A stretch of 64,000 nt of DNA from Mogibacterium neglectum (GCF_030644205.1 NZ_CP128647.1:868001-932000), one strand, 5' to 3'; counted from the first letter of the stretch, positions 54,255 through 63,677 are shown. The notes: generated by a model not told the origin, from the letters alone. Numbers and translations: made by a program.

Positions 54255-54870
54255 AAGGATTTTCCCTCATCTCTAGGTCAATAGTAGTAGATGGTCCGTG
54301 CCCTGGGTATACAATCGTATTGCCATCTAGTTTAAATAGTTTATTTTGAATTGAATCTTTGAGATCTCCCCAGTTCCCACCATACAAATCTGTTCTTCCG
54401 ACACTCCTGAAAAACAATGTATCACCACTGAATAAATTGCCATCAGCTAGTATGCACATACCGCCCTTAGTATGACCAGGTGTTGTGATGAACTTCAGTG
54501 TTGTGTCACCAAGCTTAAGCTCTTCGTTATCAGCAATGTAAATATCAGCCTCTAAAGCAACATTTTCACTAGTGTACTGTGCAGTTCCGTTAATTGATGA
54601 ATCTGTTATCATCTCATGCTCGTCAAAATTAACAACGAGCTTTGCACTAGGATATTTTTTCTTATATTCATTAAGAGCAATAATATGATCCCAATGTGCG
54701 TGAGTAAGGATAATATAAAATAAATTATTCTCTCCTCCGATAAAATTATCAATTAAATCGTTATGACAGCCGGGATCAATTACTGCACAAGATTCCGTTG
54801 AATCATCTTTTATTATGTAGGTGTTTTCCCCTATTGGAGCACACTCAATTCGTTTAATGTTTATACTCAT
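54247..54870 (-). CDS. MBL fold metallohydrolase, glyoxalase II-like
   Basis: 207 residues with the zinc site THAHWDHI, a TPGHTKGGMC histidine and a late YPGHGPSTTID segment. This is the common small hydrolase found between rel and hemZ in Clostridia. Glyoxalase II cleaves S-lactoylglutathione, but the actual thioester substrate here is unknown. It is coupled to rel by TAATG. Confidence 0.88.
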   Translation of the reverse strand: MSINIKRIECAPIGENTYIIKDDSTESCAVIDPGCHNDLIDNFIGGENNLFYIILTHAHWDHIIALNEYKKKYPSAKLVVNFDEHEMITDSSINGTAQYTSENVALEADIYIADNEELKLGDTTLKFITTPGHTKGGMCILADGNLFSGDTLFFRSVGRTDLYGGNWGDLKDSIQNKLFKLDGNTIVYPGHGPSTTIDLEMRENPFV

Positions 54871-57068
54871 TATGATCTAGCCCTATATACCTCTGAAATA
54901 CCGGGAACATTTCTAAGTGCGATTAGAAGTCGCTGCATCTGATGTGTGTCCGATATAGATACTGTTAATGTACATGTAACATTGTTATCTTCAGCTGGTC
55001 TCATATTAACTCCAGATAGTTTTATATCTAGATCTTCGCACACCTTAGATATATCACTAAACAGTCCTTTCCTATCCTGTCCGGAAACAAGAACGTCTGC
55101 ATAGTATGTCTGTCCGAGTTTAGGTGTTTCCCATTCTACTTGGATAAGTCGTCCTTTCTCATCATTCGGCAAACTCAATATATTGGTGCAGTCTTTTCTG
55201 TGGACTGTGATACCTCTACCTTTTGTAATAAAGCCAATTATATCGTCACCAGGCACTGGATTGCAGCATCGAGCAACTTTAATAAGAAGATTATCAGAAC
55301 CTTTAACCGTAATTCCGGGCGTACATGAATTAGATTCACGTTTTATAGATTTCTTTTTAATTATCTCTTCGGCCCTTTTTTCTTCTTTATGAGTATCTTC
55401 GATATAATAATCGATAAGCCTCTGACCAAGTCTAACCTGAGCAGCTCCACCACCTGAGATAGAAGAATATAATTCATTTATATTATTCATACCTAAATCT
55501 TTAACAGCCTTTAGCAAGTATGAATTTTTTGCAACAAGTGCGGGATCATATCCCTTTTTTCTAATATAGTTAGTGATATTATTTTTACCTTTTTCAACTA
55601 CATTAGTTTTATCAGCTTTTCGTAACCAATTTCTTATCTTGTTTTTAGCTTGGGAACTCTTTGCAATATTGAGCCAATCCATACTAGGACCAGTAGAATT
55701 TGCTGAAGTAATAATTTCAACGATATCACCAGTGTTAAGTTTGTGGTCAATTGTGACCATTTTTCCGTTTACTTTCGCTCCTACGCATCTTACTCCTACA
55801 TCTGTATGAATTTTAAACGCAAAATCAATAGGTGTAGATTCAGCAGGAAGCTCAACAACATCACCATGTGGTGTAAAAACGAACACCTGATGGTCGAATA
55901 AATCAACCTTTAATGTTTCAAGGAATTCGAGAGAGTCATCAGTCTCCTTTTGCCACTCAAGAGCTTGTCTTAGCCACGCTAACTTCTTTTCATCTTCATC
56001 TTCAGCACCAACAGTTTTACCTTCTTTGTACTTCCAATGAGCGGCAATACCATATTCAGCAATACGGTGCATCTCCTTAGTCCTAATCTGAATCTCGAAA
56101 GGATTACCATTATCATCTAATACAGTTGTATGTATCGATTGATACATATTTGGTTTCGGCATTGCAATATAATCTTTAAATCTGCCAGGAATAGGAGTCC
56201 ATTTGGTATGGACAAGTCCAAGCGCAGCATAGCAATCTTTCACACTATCCACGATAATTCTAATGGCTGTTAAATCAAAAATTTCATCTAACTGCTTTTT
56301 TTGTATTACCATTTTCTTGTAAATGCTGTAAAGGTGTTTAGAGCGACCCATTACTTCGCATTCAATATGTGCATTATTCAGCCCTTCTTTTATTTCAGAA
56401 ATTAATCGCTGAACAACACTTTCTCTACTCTCTCTTCTTTGGCTTACTTTACTAGATAGTTCCTTGTATTCGTTTGGATGAAGATACATAAGCGCTAAAT
56501 CTTCCAACTCAAACTTTATGCTATAAATACCAAGTCTTCCCGCAAGCGGAGCATAAATTTCAAGTGTTTCTAAAGCTTTTTCTTCACGTTTTTTTGTTGG
56601 CATATACTCTAAAGTTCTCATGTTATGAAGCCTATCTGCGAGCTTAATAATGAGAATTCTAATGTCTTTTGACATTGCTAAGAACATCTTACGAAAATTC
56701 TCAGCTTGAAGTTCTTCTTTTGAATCGTATTTGATATTTCCTAACTTTGTAACACCATCAACAAGAAGTGCTATTTCTTCACCAAAATCTTCAACTAATT
56801 GTTCGCGAGTATATGGAGTATCTTCGACAACATCATGCATTAGTCCAGCAACAATTGTTTCTGTGTCCATGCCGAAATTTGCCAATATAAAACTGACAGC
56901 AATAGGATGGATTATGTACGGTTCCCCACTTTTCCTTAGCTGACCTTTATGTAGGCTATTAGCTATTTCATATGCCTTAACCACAAGTGGCGAATTATAC
57001 TTGTGGTTAAGACTTTCAAGCTTAGCTATAAATTCTTCAGTTGTCATAACTACAGCTTTTGACTGCAA
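54870..57068 (-). CDS. rel: Bifunctional (p)ppGpp synthetase/hydrolase Rel
   Basis: 732 residues, full-length long RSH protein. HD hydrolase domain (~45-150, HPIAVSFILANFGMDT, GLMHDVVEDT), synthetase domain (~230-345, AMPKPNMYQSIHTTVL), TGS (~385-450, VFVFTPHGDVVELP), zinc-finger-type region (VARCCNPVPGDDIIGF) and a C-terminal ACT domain. It makes and breaks (p)ppGpp in response to starvation. The start is TTG at 57068 with GGAGG upstream; ATG 57047 is an alternative. Confidence 0.97.
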   Translation of the reverse strand: MQSKAVVMTTEEFIAKLESLNHKYNSPLVVKAYEIANSLHKGQLRKSGEPYIIHPIAVSFILANFGMDTETIVAGLMHDVVEDTPYTREQLVEDFGEEIALLVDGVTKLGNIKYDSKEELQAENFRKMFLAMSKDIRILIIKLADRLHNMRTLEYMPTKKREEKALETLEIYAPLAGRLGIYSIKFELEDLALMYLHPNEYKELSSKVSQRRESRESVVQRLISEIKEGLNNAHIECEVMGRSKHLYSIYKKMVIQKKQLDEIFDLTAIRIIVDSVKDCYAALGLVHTKWTPIPGRFKDYIAMPKPNMYQSIHTTVLDDNGNPFEIQIRTKEMHRIAEYGIAAHWKYKEGKTVGAEDEDEKKLAWLRQALEWQKETDDSLEFLETLKVDLFDHQVFVFTPHGDVVELPAESTPIDFAFKIHTDVGVRCVGAKVNGKMVTIDHKLNTGDIVEIITSANSTGPSMDWLNIAKSSQAKNKIRNWLRKADKTNVVEKGKNNITNYIRKKGYDPALVAKNSYLLKAVKDLGMNNINELYSSISGGGAAQVRLGQRLIDYYIEDTHKEEKRAEEIIKKKSIKRESNSCTPGITVKGSDNLLIKVARCCNPVPGDDIIGFITKGRGITVHRKDCTNILSLPNDEKGRLIQVEWETPKLGQTYYADVLVSGQDRKGLFSDISKVCEDLDIKLSGVNMRPAEDNNVTCTLTVSISDTHQMQRLLIALRNVPGISEVYRARS

Positions 57069-57101
57069 ATTAATGCCTCCAATAGATTTATCTATAAATA
57101 A

Positions 57102-59375
57102 TTATTTTATTATACCGTCATTCTCGCGTTTAGCTCGTTCTATTCTCTTGCGCTGCTTTTCGTTTTGCTCTATCCGTTTAGCATATTTTGACATGTTCTG
57201 TTTACGCATGGACTCATAAAGGAGTGGGCTGCATAAGAAGATAGATGAATAGGTTCCTACCGATACACCGATGATTAGTGGTATCAAGAACTGCCTAATT
57301 TCAGATGAAACTAGGAAGAACAGAGGAATCATAACAACAATAGTTGTAAGTGATGTCATAAGCGATCTTGATAGAGTCTGGTTGATACTGTCGTTGATGA
57401 GTCCTAAAACTTCTTTACGCTTATAGAACTTTGTGTTCTCTCGTATTCTATCAAAAACTACGATAGTGTCATTTATGGAATAACCTACAACTGTTAATAT
57501 ACCAGCTATAAACGGATTATTTATTGTAAATCCAAATATTGCATAAATCGCAAGTGTAACTAATACGTCATGAGCAAGTCCGCTTACAGCAGCAAGTCCA
57601 TAGTTCCAGTTCTTAAATCTAAATCTTATATAGATAAGCATACAGAACGTCGCTATGAGCACCGATTTAACAGCATTGTGTCTAAGCTCTTTTCCTACTG
57701 TTGGTCCAAACTCTTCAGAGGAAAGAACTGCACCCTTCTTCAAACCGTACTTTGAATCAATAGTATTGATTACTTCCTGTCGTTTATCAGCCTTAAGTGC
57801 TTTTATAGTTCTAATTACAATTTGATTGTTTTTATCACCAGCATATACAATCTGAGGATCTAGCTTATGTTTTGCAATCGTTTTCTTAACTTCTTCAATA
57901 TTGACCTTCTTACCCATGTCAAGCTGAATAGTTGTACCACCAGTAAAGTCAATACCGTAATTAAAGCCCTTAAATCCTGCGCATGCAATTCCAATAATGA
58001 TTACACAGAGTGAAAGCGCGTAGAATTTCTTGCGATTTCCAATAAAGTCGAATTGATGTTTTAGCTTGAACCTAGGTGAACCATCTTCATTTACACCGAA
58101 ATACTTATTATGACCGAATTTCTTGCTATCAGCAAGCAGTGTAACGTATAACTGAGTAATGATTACAGCTGTAAAAATACTAAAAACAGTACCGAGCATA
58201 AGGGTAAGCGCAAACCCCTTTACGGCTGTTGTACCAATCAGATACAGAACGATTGAAGCAATCAAGGTAGTAGTCTGAGAGTCAACAACCGTCGATAATG
58301 CAGATTTAAATCCTGCGTCAACCGCTGCTCTAATCGATTTGCCTTTTGATATCTCTTCCCTGATTCTAGTAAAGATAATTACATTTGAATCAACTGCCAT
58401 ACCTATTGATAAAATTATACCAGCGATACCAGGAAGGGTCAGTACTGCTCCAAGTGCCGCCATAGCTACTAATACTATGAGAACATATAGTGAAAGTGCA
58501 AGGTCGGCAATTAATCCTAGTAGTCCATAAGCTACAAGCATAATCAGGAAAACAATAGCAAGACCTATGATACCTGCCTTAACTGATTTTACCAGCGCAT
58601 TCGCTCCAATCGTCGCAGTCTCAACAGAGGAGTTAACTTCAGTTAGCGATGCAGGGAGCGCACCTCCTCTAATGAGAGATGATGTCTGCGAAGCTTCTTC
58701 CTTTGAGAAACCACCTGGTCTAGTAATCTCACAACTCCTGCCATTTATCACACTTTTAGCTGTAGGTGCAGATATAACCTTGTCATCAAGCATGATGATG
58801 ATTGACTGTGCATCGAACGTTCTTCCATCAGAATTTTTTAAAGTAGCTGTTACAGCACCTTGAGACGTTTTTTCGGTCGCTTTTGCAAATTTTTGTGATC
58901 CTGCAGAGGTAAAGTCGATAGTAATCTTATACCCACCACCATTTGAATCTGTGCTAAACGATGCATCCTTAATATCATTACCGTTCATAATCTGTGTGCC
59001 ATCAGCAAGTAGAAATCTGAGCTGAGCAGTTTTGCCTATTTGCTTAATAGCGGTGTCGGCATCATCTACTCCCGGCATCTCAACACGAACTTTATTAGTA
59101 CCTTCTACAGAAACTGTAGCTTCAGAAATACCCATCGCGTTAACACGATTTTCGAGCACTGATTTAGTCTGATCCATTAGCTTGCTAAGATCAGATCCAG
59201 TTGCTTTTGTATCTGCCTGAAGTAATACATACACACCACCGTTAATATCAAGACCGTATTTGAGCTGTTTGTTAATGCTCTTAATAGGGCCAGCTCCATT
59301 AATAGCTATAGCCCATCCAATAATGATAATAACTGTCACTAATACTGCTAAAAACTTTTTTGTTCCAGTTTTCAT
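57102..59375 (-). CDS. secDF: Fused protein translocase subunit SecDF
   Basis: 757 residues from ATG 59375, which has GGAGGAAGGG upstream; a longer start at 59444 is unlikely. The N-terminal SecD half (one helix, large external domain with LDINGGVYVLLQAD, then helices with GMAVDSNVIIFTRI) is followed by the SecF half (GIDFTGGTTIQLDM, GYSINDTIVVFDRI). SecDF uses the proton gradient to pull exported proteins across the membrane. SecD and SecF are fused, as in Bacillus. Confidence 0.96.
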   Translation of the reverse strand: MKTGTKKFLAVLVTVIIIIGWAIAINGAGPIKSINKQLKYGLDINGGVYVLLQADTKATGSDLSKLMDQTKSVLENRVNAMGISEATVSVEGTNKVRVEMPGVDDADTAIKQIGKTAQLRFLLADGTQIMNGNDIKDASFSTDSNGGGYKITIDFTSAGSQKFAKATEKTSQGAVTATLKNSDGRTFDAQSIIIMLDDKVISAPTAKSVINGRSCEITRPGGFSKEEASQTSSLIRGGALPASLTEVNSSVETATIGANALVKSVKAGIIGLAIVFLIMLVAYGLLGLIADLALSLYVLIVLVAMAALGAVLTLPGIAGIILSIGMAVDSNVIIFTRIREEISKGKSIRAAVDAGFKSALSTVVDSQTTTLIASIVLYLIGTTAVKGFALTLMLGTVFSIFTAVIITQLYVTLLADSKKFGHNKYFGVNEDGSPRFKLKHQFDFIGNRKKFYALSLCVIIIGIACAGFKGFNYGIDFTGGTTIQLDMGKKVNIEEVKKTIAKHKLDPQIVYAGDKNNQIVIRTIKALKADKRQEVINTIDSKYGLKKGAVLSSEEFGPTVGKELRHNAVKSVLIATFCMLIYIRFRFKNWNYGLAAVSGLAHDVLVTLAIYAIFGFTINNPFIAGILTVVGYSINDTIVVFDRIRENTKFYKRKEVLGLINDSINQTLSRSLMTSLTTIVVMIPLFFLVSSEIRQFLIPLIIGVSVGTYSSIFLCSPLLYESMRKQNMSKYAKRIEQNEKQRKRIERAKRENDGIIK

Positions 59376-59454
59376 AATTATGAATTGCCCTTCCTCCGTC
59401 ATTTGATGAGGACATATGCCCCAGATTATTAAATAATACTTCAAAACATTTTAC

Positions 59455-59483
59455 ATTATATAGGTGATTTCTTCAAGTGATAA
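59455..59483 (-). promoter_or_regulatory. secDF promoter
   Basis: On the minus strand TTATCA (59478-59483) and TATAAT (59455-59460) are spaced by 17 bases. It lies downstream of the yajC terminator, so secDF has its own promoter. Confidence 0.55.
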
Positions 59484-59559
59484 ATCCGTTGATAAATAGC
59501 GATTTTGAGCATTATATAAAATAAAATTATATATGTTTTATTATGTCGTTAATTTTAAT

Positions 59560-59620
59560 AAAATTTCAGTAAAAACAAATAAAAAAATTTAAGGTGTGCA
59601 GCATGCACACCTTAAATTTT
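59560..59620 (-). terminator. Intrinsic terminator after yajC
   Basis: Two 16-base arms (59584-59599, 59605-59620) pair perfectly, with a 5-base loop. The minus strand then reads TTTTTATTTGTTTTT. It starts 3 bases after the yajC stop. Confidence 0.9.
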
Positions 59621-59622
59621 AA

Positions 59623-60039
59623 CTATTCAGCATCGTTTTCAGCTTCTCCCTCACTCGCAGCTTTTTTTGTTCCGAGTTTCTTTGGAGTAACCTTCTTAGA
59701 TCTGTTAACATGTGTCTCTTCTGCAGGTTCAGCCTTTCCTTCAGGTTGTTTATCTTCCTTTTTGTCAGTTTCCTGCTTACCAACAACGCTGCCTACAGCA
59801 GATTTAATAATCTCCATCTTAGTCTTACCTGAACCAGTTTCGATAAGAATTCTATCATCCTTAATTCTAACAATTTTACCGACGATACCACCAATTGTGA
59901 CGATATTATCACCAGGTTTAAGAGCGGCTCTCATGCTAGTAACTTCTTTGTCACGTTTTCTCTGTGGTCTAATCAACATAAAGTAGATAAGTGGTATAAA
60001 TACCAGTATTAAAACGATATTGTATAAACCTGTCTTCAT
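59623..60039 (-). CDS. yajC: Preprotein translocase auxiliary subunit YajC
   Basis: 138 residues. One N-terminal membrane helix (NIVLILVFIPLIYFMLIRPQRKR, then the conserved charged stretch) and the soluble core KPGDNIVTIGGIVGKIVRIKDDRILIE. The last ~55 residues are a charged, Lys/Glu-rich low-complexity tail. It works with SecDF, encoded next but separated by a strong terminator. The two tRNA-Leu genes lie upstream with no terminator between. Confidence 0.94.
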   Translation of the reverse strand: MKTGLYNIVLILVFIPLIYFMLIRPQRKRDKEVTSMRAALKPGDNIVTIGGIVGKIVRIKDDRILIETGSGKTKMEIIKSAVGSVVGKQETDKKEDKQPEGKAEPAEETHVNRSKKVTPKKLGTKKAASEGEAENDAE

Positions 60040-60084
60040 CTCTGACCTCCAATATTTTCGTTATAGTGAAAATGAAAAATTAGT

Positions 60085-60171
60085 TGGTGCCGGCGATGGG
60101 GGTCGAACCCATACGGTATTACTACCACGGGATTTTGAATCCCGCGTGTCTGCCAATTCCACCACGCCGGC
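60085..60171 (-). tRNA. tRNA-Leu (CAA)
   Basis: The minus strand folds as a class II tRNA: acceptor GCCGGCG pairs with CGCCGGC, the TTCGA T-loop is present, and the CGGGA/TCCCG anticodon stem has loop TTCAAAA, giving anticodon CAA (codon TTG). The variable arm is long, as in Leu tRNAs. CCA is encoded. Confidence 0.93.
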
Positions 60172-60198
60172 AAAATTTTTATTTTTTTGTAAAAAAAA

Positions 60199-60280
60199 TG
60201 GTGTGGCTGACTGGACTCGAACCAGCACGGTCTCCCACATGCCCCTCAAGCATGCGCGTCTGCCATTCCGCCACAGCCAC
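60199..60280 (-). tRNA. tRNA-Leu (GAG)
   Basis: Acceptor GTGGCTG pairs with CAGCCAC. The anticodon stem CATGC/GCATG has loop TTGAGGG, giving anticodon GAG (codons CTC/CTT). GGTTCGAGTCC T-arm; CCA encoded. A good promoter lies 12 bases upstream. Confidence 0.92.
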
Positions 60281-60291
60281 ACGACTATTTA

Positions 60292-60320
60292 AATATACAG
60301 AATAATCAATTTGATTGCAA
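60292..60320 (-). promoter_or_regulatory. Promoter of the tRNA-Leu pair
   Basis: On the minus strand TTGCAA (60315-60320) and TATATT (60292-60297) are spaced by 17 bases, ending 11 bases before the tRNA-Leu(GAG) 5' end. Confidence 0.65.
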
Positions 60321-60427
60321 GTAAAATATAAAAAAACTTAAAAATTAATCTATAATATAAATCAATATACCAAGAAAGAATTAAATAAATTACTTACTTT
60401 TATCAAATTAAATTTTTATATACTATG

Positions 60428-61147
60428 CTAATAATAAAAACCTGTCTTTTCATCAGTATACTGCTTAAGTCTTAATTCATAAGCAGCCTTAGCCGTTTCG
60501 TAATAGGCTGGTATAAATTTAGACAAACCAATTTCATTCGCATAAACAATTGTAAAATCTGGATTAAGAACCAATAAAGGTCCTAGCAAATATGTGCCCA
60601 TAAAATTTTTATAATGAACACCCTCACGTGTTTCTTCTATGTTAAAACCGGGACCTCTGATTGTATTGAAAAGCGGCTCAATGTCGCTATCGTAGAAACT
60701 ATGACCAAATTGGCTTTTAAATCCAACTATCTTAATATCTTTATATATACCAACATAAAGAGAGTTAAAACGTTTGGCAAGGATATCTCTCTCTGTATGG
60801 AAGTTAAAAACTTCAAGACAGTCTATCTTCTCTCCAGACTTATCAATTATATAATTGCCAAAAACTTCAACAGCATTACCAGTCACTAAGAAACGTTGCC
60901 CTTGTTCTATTGATTCCTTTAATTCGTTAATATATATTGATAAATTATCTATAAAAAGCCTTTGACCGCGTTCGGTCATAGTCCCCCTGTACACAAGATC
61001 AACTTCACCCTTATTAAGAAATGCGGGACGTTCACCGATATTCGTTTCTATAATTTCTATTCCAGGATAAGAATCCATAAGATACTTAATATTTGCTGAA
61101 TCACCATACAGGTTGCTGAGCTCTGGATAGAGCATTTCGATAATCAT
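60428..61147 (-). CDS. gatD: GatD-like glutamine amidotransferase homologue lacking catalytic residues
   Basis: 239 residues. The fold match to GatD (glutaminase of the lipid II isoglutaminyl synthase) is clear: MLYPELSNLYGDSANI, VGFKSQFGHSF, GVHYKNFMGTYLLGPLL. In typical GatD the nucleophile is Cys in ICGGYQ and the His is in GTYLHGPLL. Here the first position reads LVTGNAVEVFG (T89 for Cys) and the second GTYLLGP (L188 for His). The protein is thus predicted unable to hydrolyse glutamine. It directly follows murT (TAAATG), so the pair has kept its operon. It may be a structural partner of MurT or have a new role. Confidence 0.8.
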   Translation of the reverse strand: MIIEMLYPELSNLYGDSANIKYLMDSYPGIEIIETNIGERPAFLNKGEVDLVYRGTMTERGQRLFIDNLSIYINELKESIEQGQRFLVTGNAVEVFGNYIIDKSGEKIDCLEVFNFHTERDILAKRFNSLYVGIYKDIKIVGFKSQFGHSFYDSDIEPLFNTIRGPGFNIEETREGVHYKNFMGTYLLGPLLVLNPDFTIVYANEIGLSKFIPAYYETAKAAYELRLKQYTDEKTGFYY

Positions 61148-62536
61148 TTATTCTACCTTCTCGTTATTATCAATACTATTTAGATATCCTTCTAGGAGTT
61201 TTCTGACCTTTCGTGCTGGAGAAAACGGATCAGTGCCATAGAGCAAAAATATGGTCTCCCCTTTTATAAACTTTAACTCTTTAATGCAATCAAAAGGTTC
61301 AATAACATATTTAATCTTATCTTCTTTAACTCCAGCTGAAAGTAGTCTGAGTTTAAAATCCAGCCCTCTAGATCCGGTCGTTACTATAGTTTTAATTCTA
61401 TCATCTGCAAGCAGTTCAAAATCCGCATCGTAAAGCCAGCACATATTCTCTGACCATGTAGTATCATCCTGAAAGTTGTTATTGAACAATAATAGCTCTT
61501 TTTCTCCAGGTTGTGCTTCAATATATTCAAATACTCTCGAACTCGCATAAGCGTTTCTATCTTTGCATAGAACAGAACTTAACTTAATCCCTCCAGCTTC
61601 GAATTCATTTAATCTTTCTTTTGTTATATTAACATTGTCTACTGCTGCTTTTATCTCATCAACTGAATATTCTAATTCACTAAGAGTTGCTATTAAAGTT
61701 AATTCATTATAAATATTGAAAGTTCCATTATTGAATAACTTAAATCTGCACTTCTCACCTTCAAGAGACACATTCATTGTCATGGAATCAAGATTAACAT
61801 CTGTGGCTAAGTAATCAGCAGCATATGATTTAAAATTACAATTAGGACAGTATGCCCTACCTATATTGCTATATCTATTTTTTGTATACTTCAATTTGGA
61901 ATTACAAATTGGACAAATTGGACAATCGTCAATCAGATTTGTGCAGGACTCTTTGTCAATAGCAAGTGAAGCGATGCCAAAAAAAGCTCTTTTATTGTCG
62001 GGACACATCAGTGAAGATATAAGATCATCTGCATTTAAAATCAGTCTGGTTGATTTATCGATATACGATTCTAGAATAGATCTCATATATTCTGGATGTC
62101 CGTTTCTCATAATTGAGTCACGAGATAAATTAGTGACCACTAAATAATCAATATGAACATAGGGAAATATTCTTCTTGAAGAAAGCTCGTCTATTTCAAA
62201 TACCGCCGTACCGTATTTATGTTTTCCAGTCAAACTTACACTTCTTATAAGAGATGTTGTAATACCGGTGATTGTATTAGAACCGGCAGAATTATTAAGC
62301 ACCTTCTCCCCTAAAAAAGTAAGAGAATCATTTAGTAAATTGGAGCATGTAGTTTTGCCGTTAGTCCCAGTTATCCCAATTATTCTATTAGGTAATTCAA
62401 TGTACCTGAGAAAATTTGGACATATTCTAATAGCAACTATACCGGGAAAGTTAGTGCCATTATGCCTAGTAATCTTAAGCGCGATAATAGATAGCTTTGC
62501 GACTAAGAGAGCGCAAAAAAAGCGCAATTTACCCAT
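61148..62536 (-). CDS. murT: MurT-like Mur ligase (lipid II isoglutaminyl synthase subunit homologue)
   Basis: 462 residues. Mur ligase ATP site ITGTNGKTT (residues ~55-63), a zinc ribbon inserted at ~205-233 (CPICPIC...CPNC) and a C-terminal DUF1727 domain, the MurT order. MurT activates the D-Glu carboxyl of lipid II; GatD supplies ammonia from glutamine. In MurT proteins a conserved DxSW-type segment precedes W(I/L)WDxDFE; as I recall it provides the Asp of the glutaminase triad (D349 in S. aureus). Here the segment reads SENMCWLYDADFE, with Asn 364 at the Asp position. The usual RDQLDRYGE motif is also changed (SRDSIMRNGHPEY). Divergence matches that of its GatD partner. Confidence 0.85.
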   Translation of the reverse strand: MGKLRFFCALLVAKLSIIALKITRHNGTNFPGIVAIRICPNFLRYIELPNRIIGITGTNGKTTCSNLLNDSLTFLGEKVLNNSAGSNTITGITTSLIRSVSLTGKHKYGTAVFEIDELSSRRIFPYVHIDYLVVTNLSRDSIMRNGHPEYMRSILESYIDKSTRLILNADDLISSLMCPDNKRAFFGIASLAIDKESCTNLIDDCPICPICNSKLKYTKNRYSNIGRAYCPNCNFKSYAADYLATDVNLDSMTMNVSLEGEKCRFKLFNNGTFNIYNELTLIATLSELEYSVDEIKAAVDNVNITKERLNEFEAGGIKLSSVLCKDRNAYASSRVFEYIEAQPGEKELLLFNNNFQDDTTWSENMCWLYDADFELLADDRIKTIVTTGSRGLDFKLRLLSAGVKEDKIKYVIEPFDCIKELKFIKGETIFLLYGTDPFSPARKVRKLLEGYLNSIDNNEKVE

Positions 62537-62583
62537 TGATACGTGTCAACCTTTCTTTGTTATCAGTTAAGCATAAATATAAA

Positions 62584-63618
62584 TTATTTTCGGAGCTCAT
62601 CCTTGAAGCTAGGTACAAGCTTTAGAATATCAGGGATAACTCCAATTCTACTAGGATTCTGATATGGAAGCTGCATGTAGTCATAAGCAGTATAATCATT
62701 TCCTTCAACAATCTTAGGTCCCTTATTAGTTACAGCGACGTCCCATCCTACATACCTCATCTCAGGAACCTTCATTGCTGCACGAAGAATCATGTCTTTT
62801 GCTTCTTTGAACATTGGTACCTCATAATTTGTTAAATCGTATCCAGTATCAGGATGTTTTGTATATATCAAATCTGTATCGGTATTTCCGCTATGAAAAG
62901 GAAAATGAACAACGCCTTTTTCTAAATCAATTGGAGCATGGATTCCATGAACATCGATAAATCGACCATCTACACCAAATTTTTGCGCGGCAAAGAACAA
63001 ATGTGGTTCTTTATCATCTCCGATAATCGTAATCATACGCATAGTATTGAGCGCTGGTTCATACACTTCACGAATCTTATCATGATTTATAAGATACTCT
63101 TCAACAACTCCAAATCCCTTTTCTTTTATATAGTCATAAAATTTTCGTGCATCTTCGAAGTCTGAAATTCTGATGATTTCAGCACCCTTCCCACATGAAA
63201 GATCAAGCATTTTACCAAATCCGACTTCATTTTCATTATAAAACCGCGTTGCCTCATCAAGATTGCAGTTAAGTGCATCAAGAAAATCTCTATCGATGAA
63301 CTCTTTAAAAACTTCATCGAATTTATTCTTATTATCGAAAATCTTTGCCTTTTCTGGGTTATTTAGGAAAGTGATTAATTTTTTACTTCGCATACGTGTC
63401 ATATACGTATCACGTGTTTTGTCGTCTAGCTCATAAAAATGATAAGTTATATAATCATAGTAACCGCTGCCGAATAATCTGTAGCAGTGGTAAATATCTC
63501 TTATAATGCTAGACCTACTTTTTCCACATCTTCGGTTAATCTCGGTAGCTACCTCATTTAATTTTGAGAATTTAGCTCCTGAAAGTACTCTAAGTTTATA
63601 ACGTAAATTTACACTCAT
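62584..63618 (-). CDS. ATP-grasp protein, sugar-transfer associated type
   Basis: 344 residues. The N-terminal ~80 residues are basic and helical, followed by an ATP-grasp-like domain: KMLDLSCGKGAEIIRI, a GFGVVEEYLINHDKI segment (nucleotide-binding hinge), PALNTMRMITIIGDD, and late VGWDVAVTNKGPKIVEGND (metal-binding D, E, N). This fits the 'sugar-transfer associated ATP-grasp' (alpha-L-glutamate ligase-related) group. It likely joins an acid to an amine, but the substrates are unknown. It lies 47 bases upstream of murT in the same direction, which suggests a cell-envelope role. GAGGTAGAGTT precedes the ATG. Confidence 0.75.
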   Translation of the reverse strand: MSVNLRYKLRVLSGAKFSKLNEVATEINRRCGKSRSSIIRDIYHCYRLFGSGYYDYITYHFYELDDKTRDTYMTRMRSKKLITFLNNPEKAKIFDNKNKFDEVFKEFIDRDFLDALNCNLDEATRFYNENEVGFGKMLDLSCGKGAEIIRISDFEDARKFYDYIKEKGFGVVEEYLINHDKIREVYEPALNTMRMITIIGDDKEPHLFFAAQKFGVDGRFIDVHGIHAPIDLEKGVVHFPFHSGNTDTDLIYTKHPDTGYDLTNYEVPMFKEAKDMILRAAMKVPEMRYVGWDVAVTNKGPKIVEGNDYTAYDYMQLPYQNPSRIGVIPDILKLVPSFKDELRK

Positions 63619-63677
63619 AACTCTACCTCACGTAAATCGAGACATATAATTTTATCACAAATATTACTCGCTCTCAA

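Noticed and set aside
60061-60305. Overlapping open frames across the tRNA genes on both strands.
   Set aside because: They are explained by the two tRNA-Leu genes; the predicted peptides are translations of tRNA sequence.
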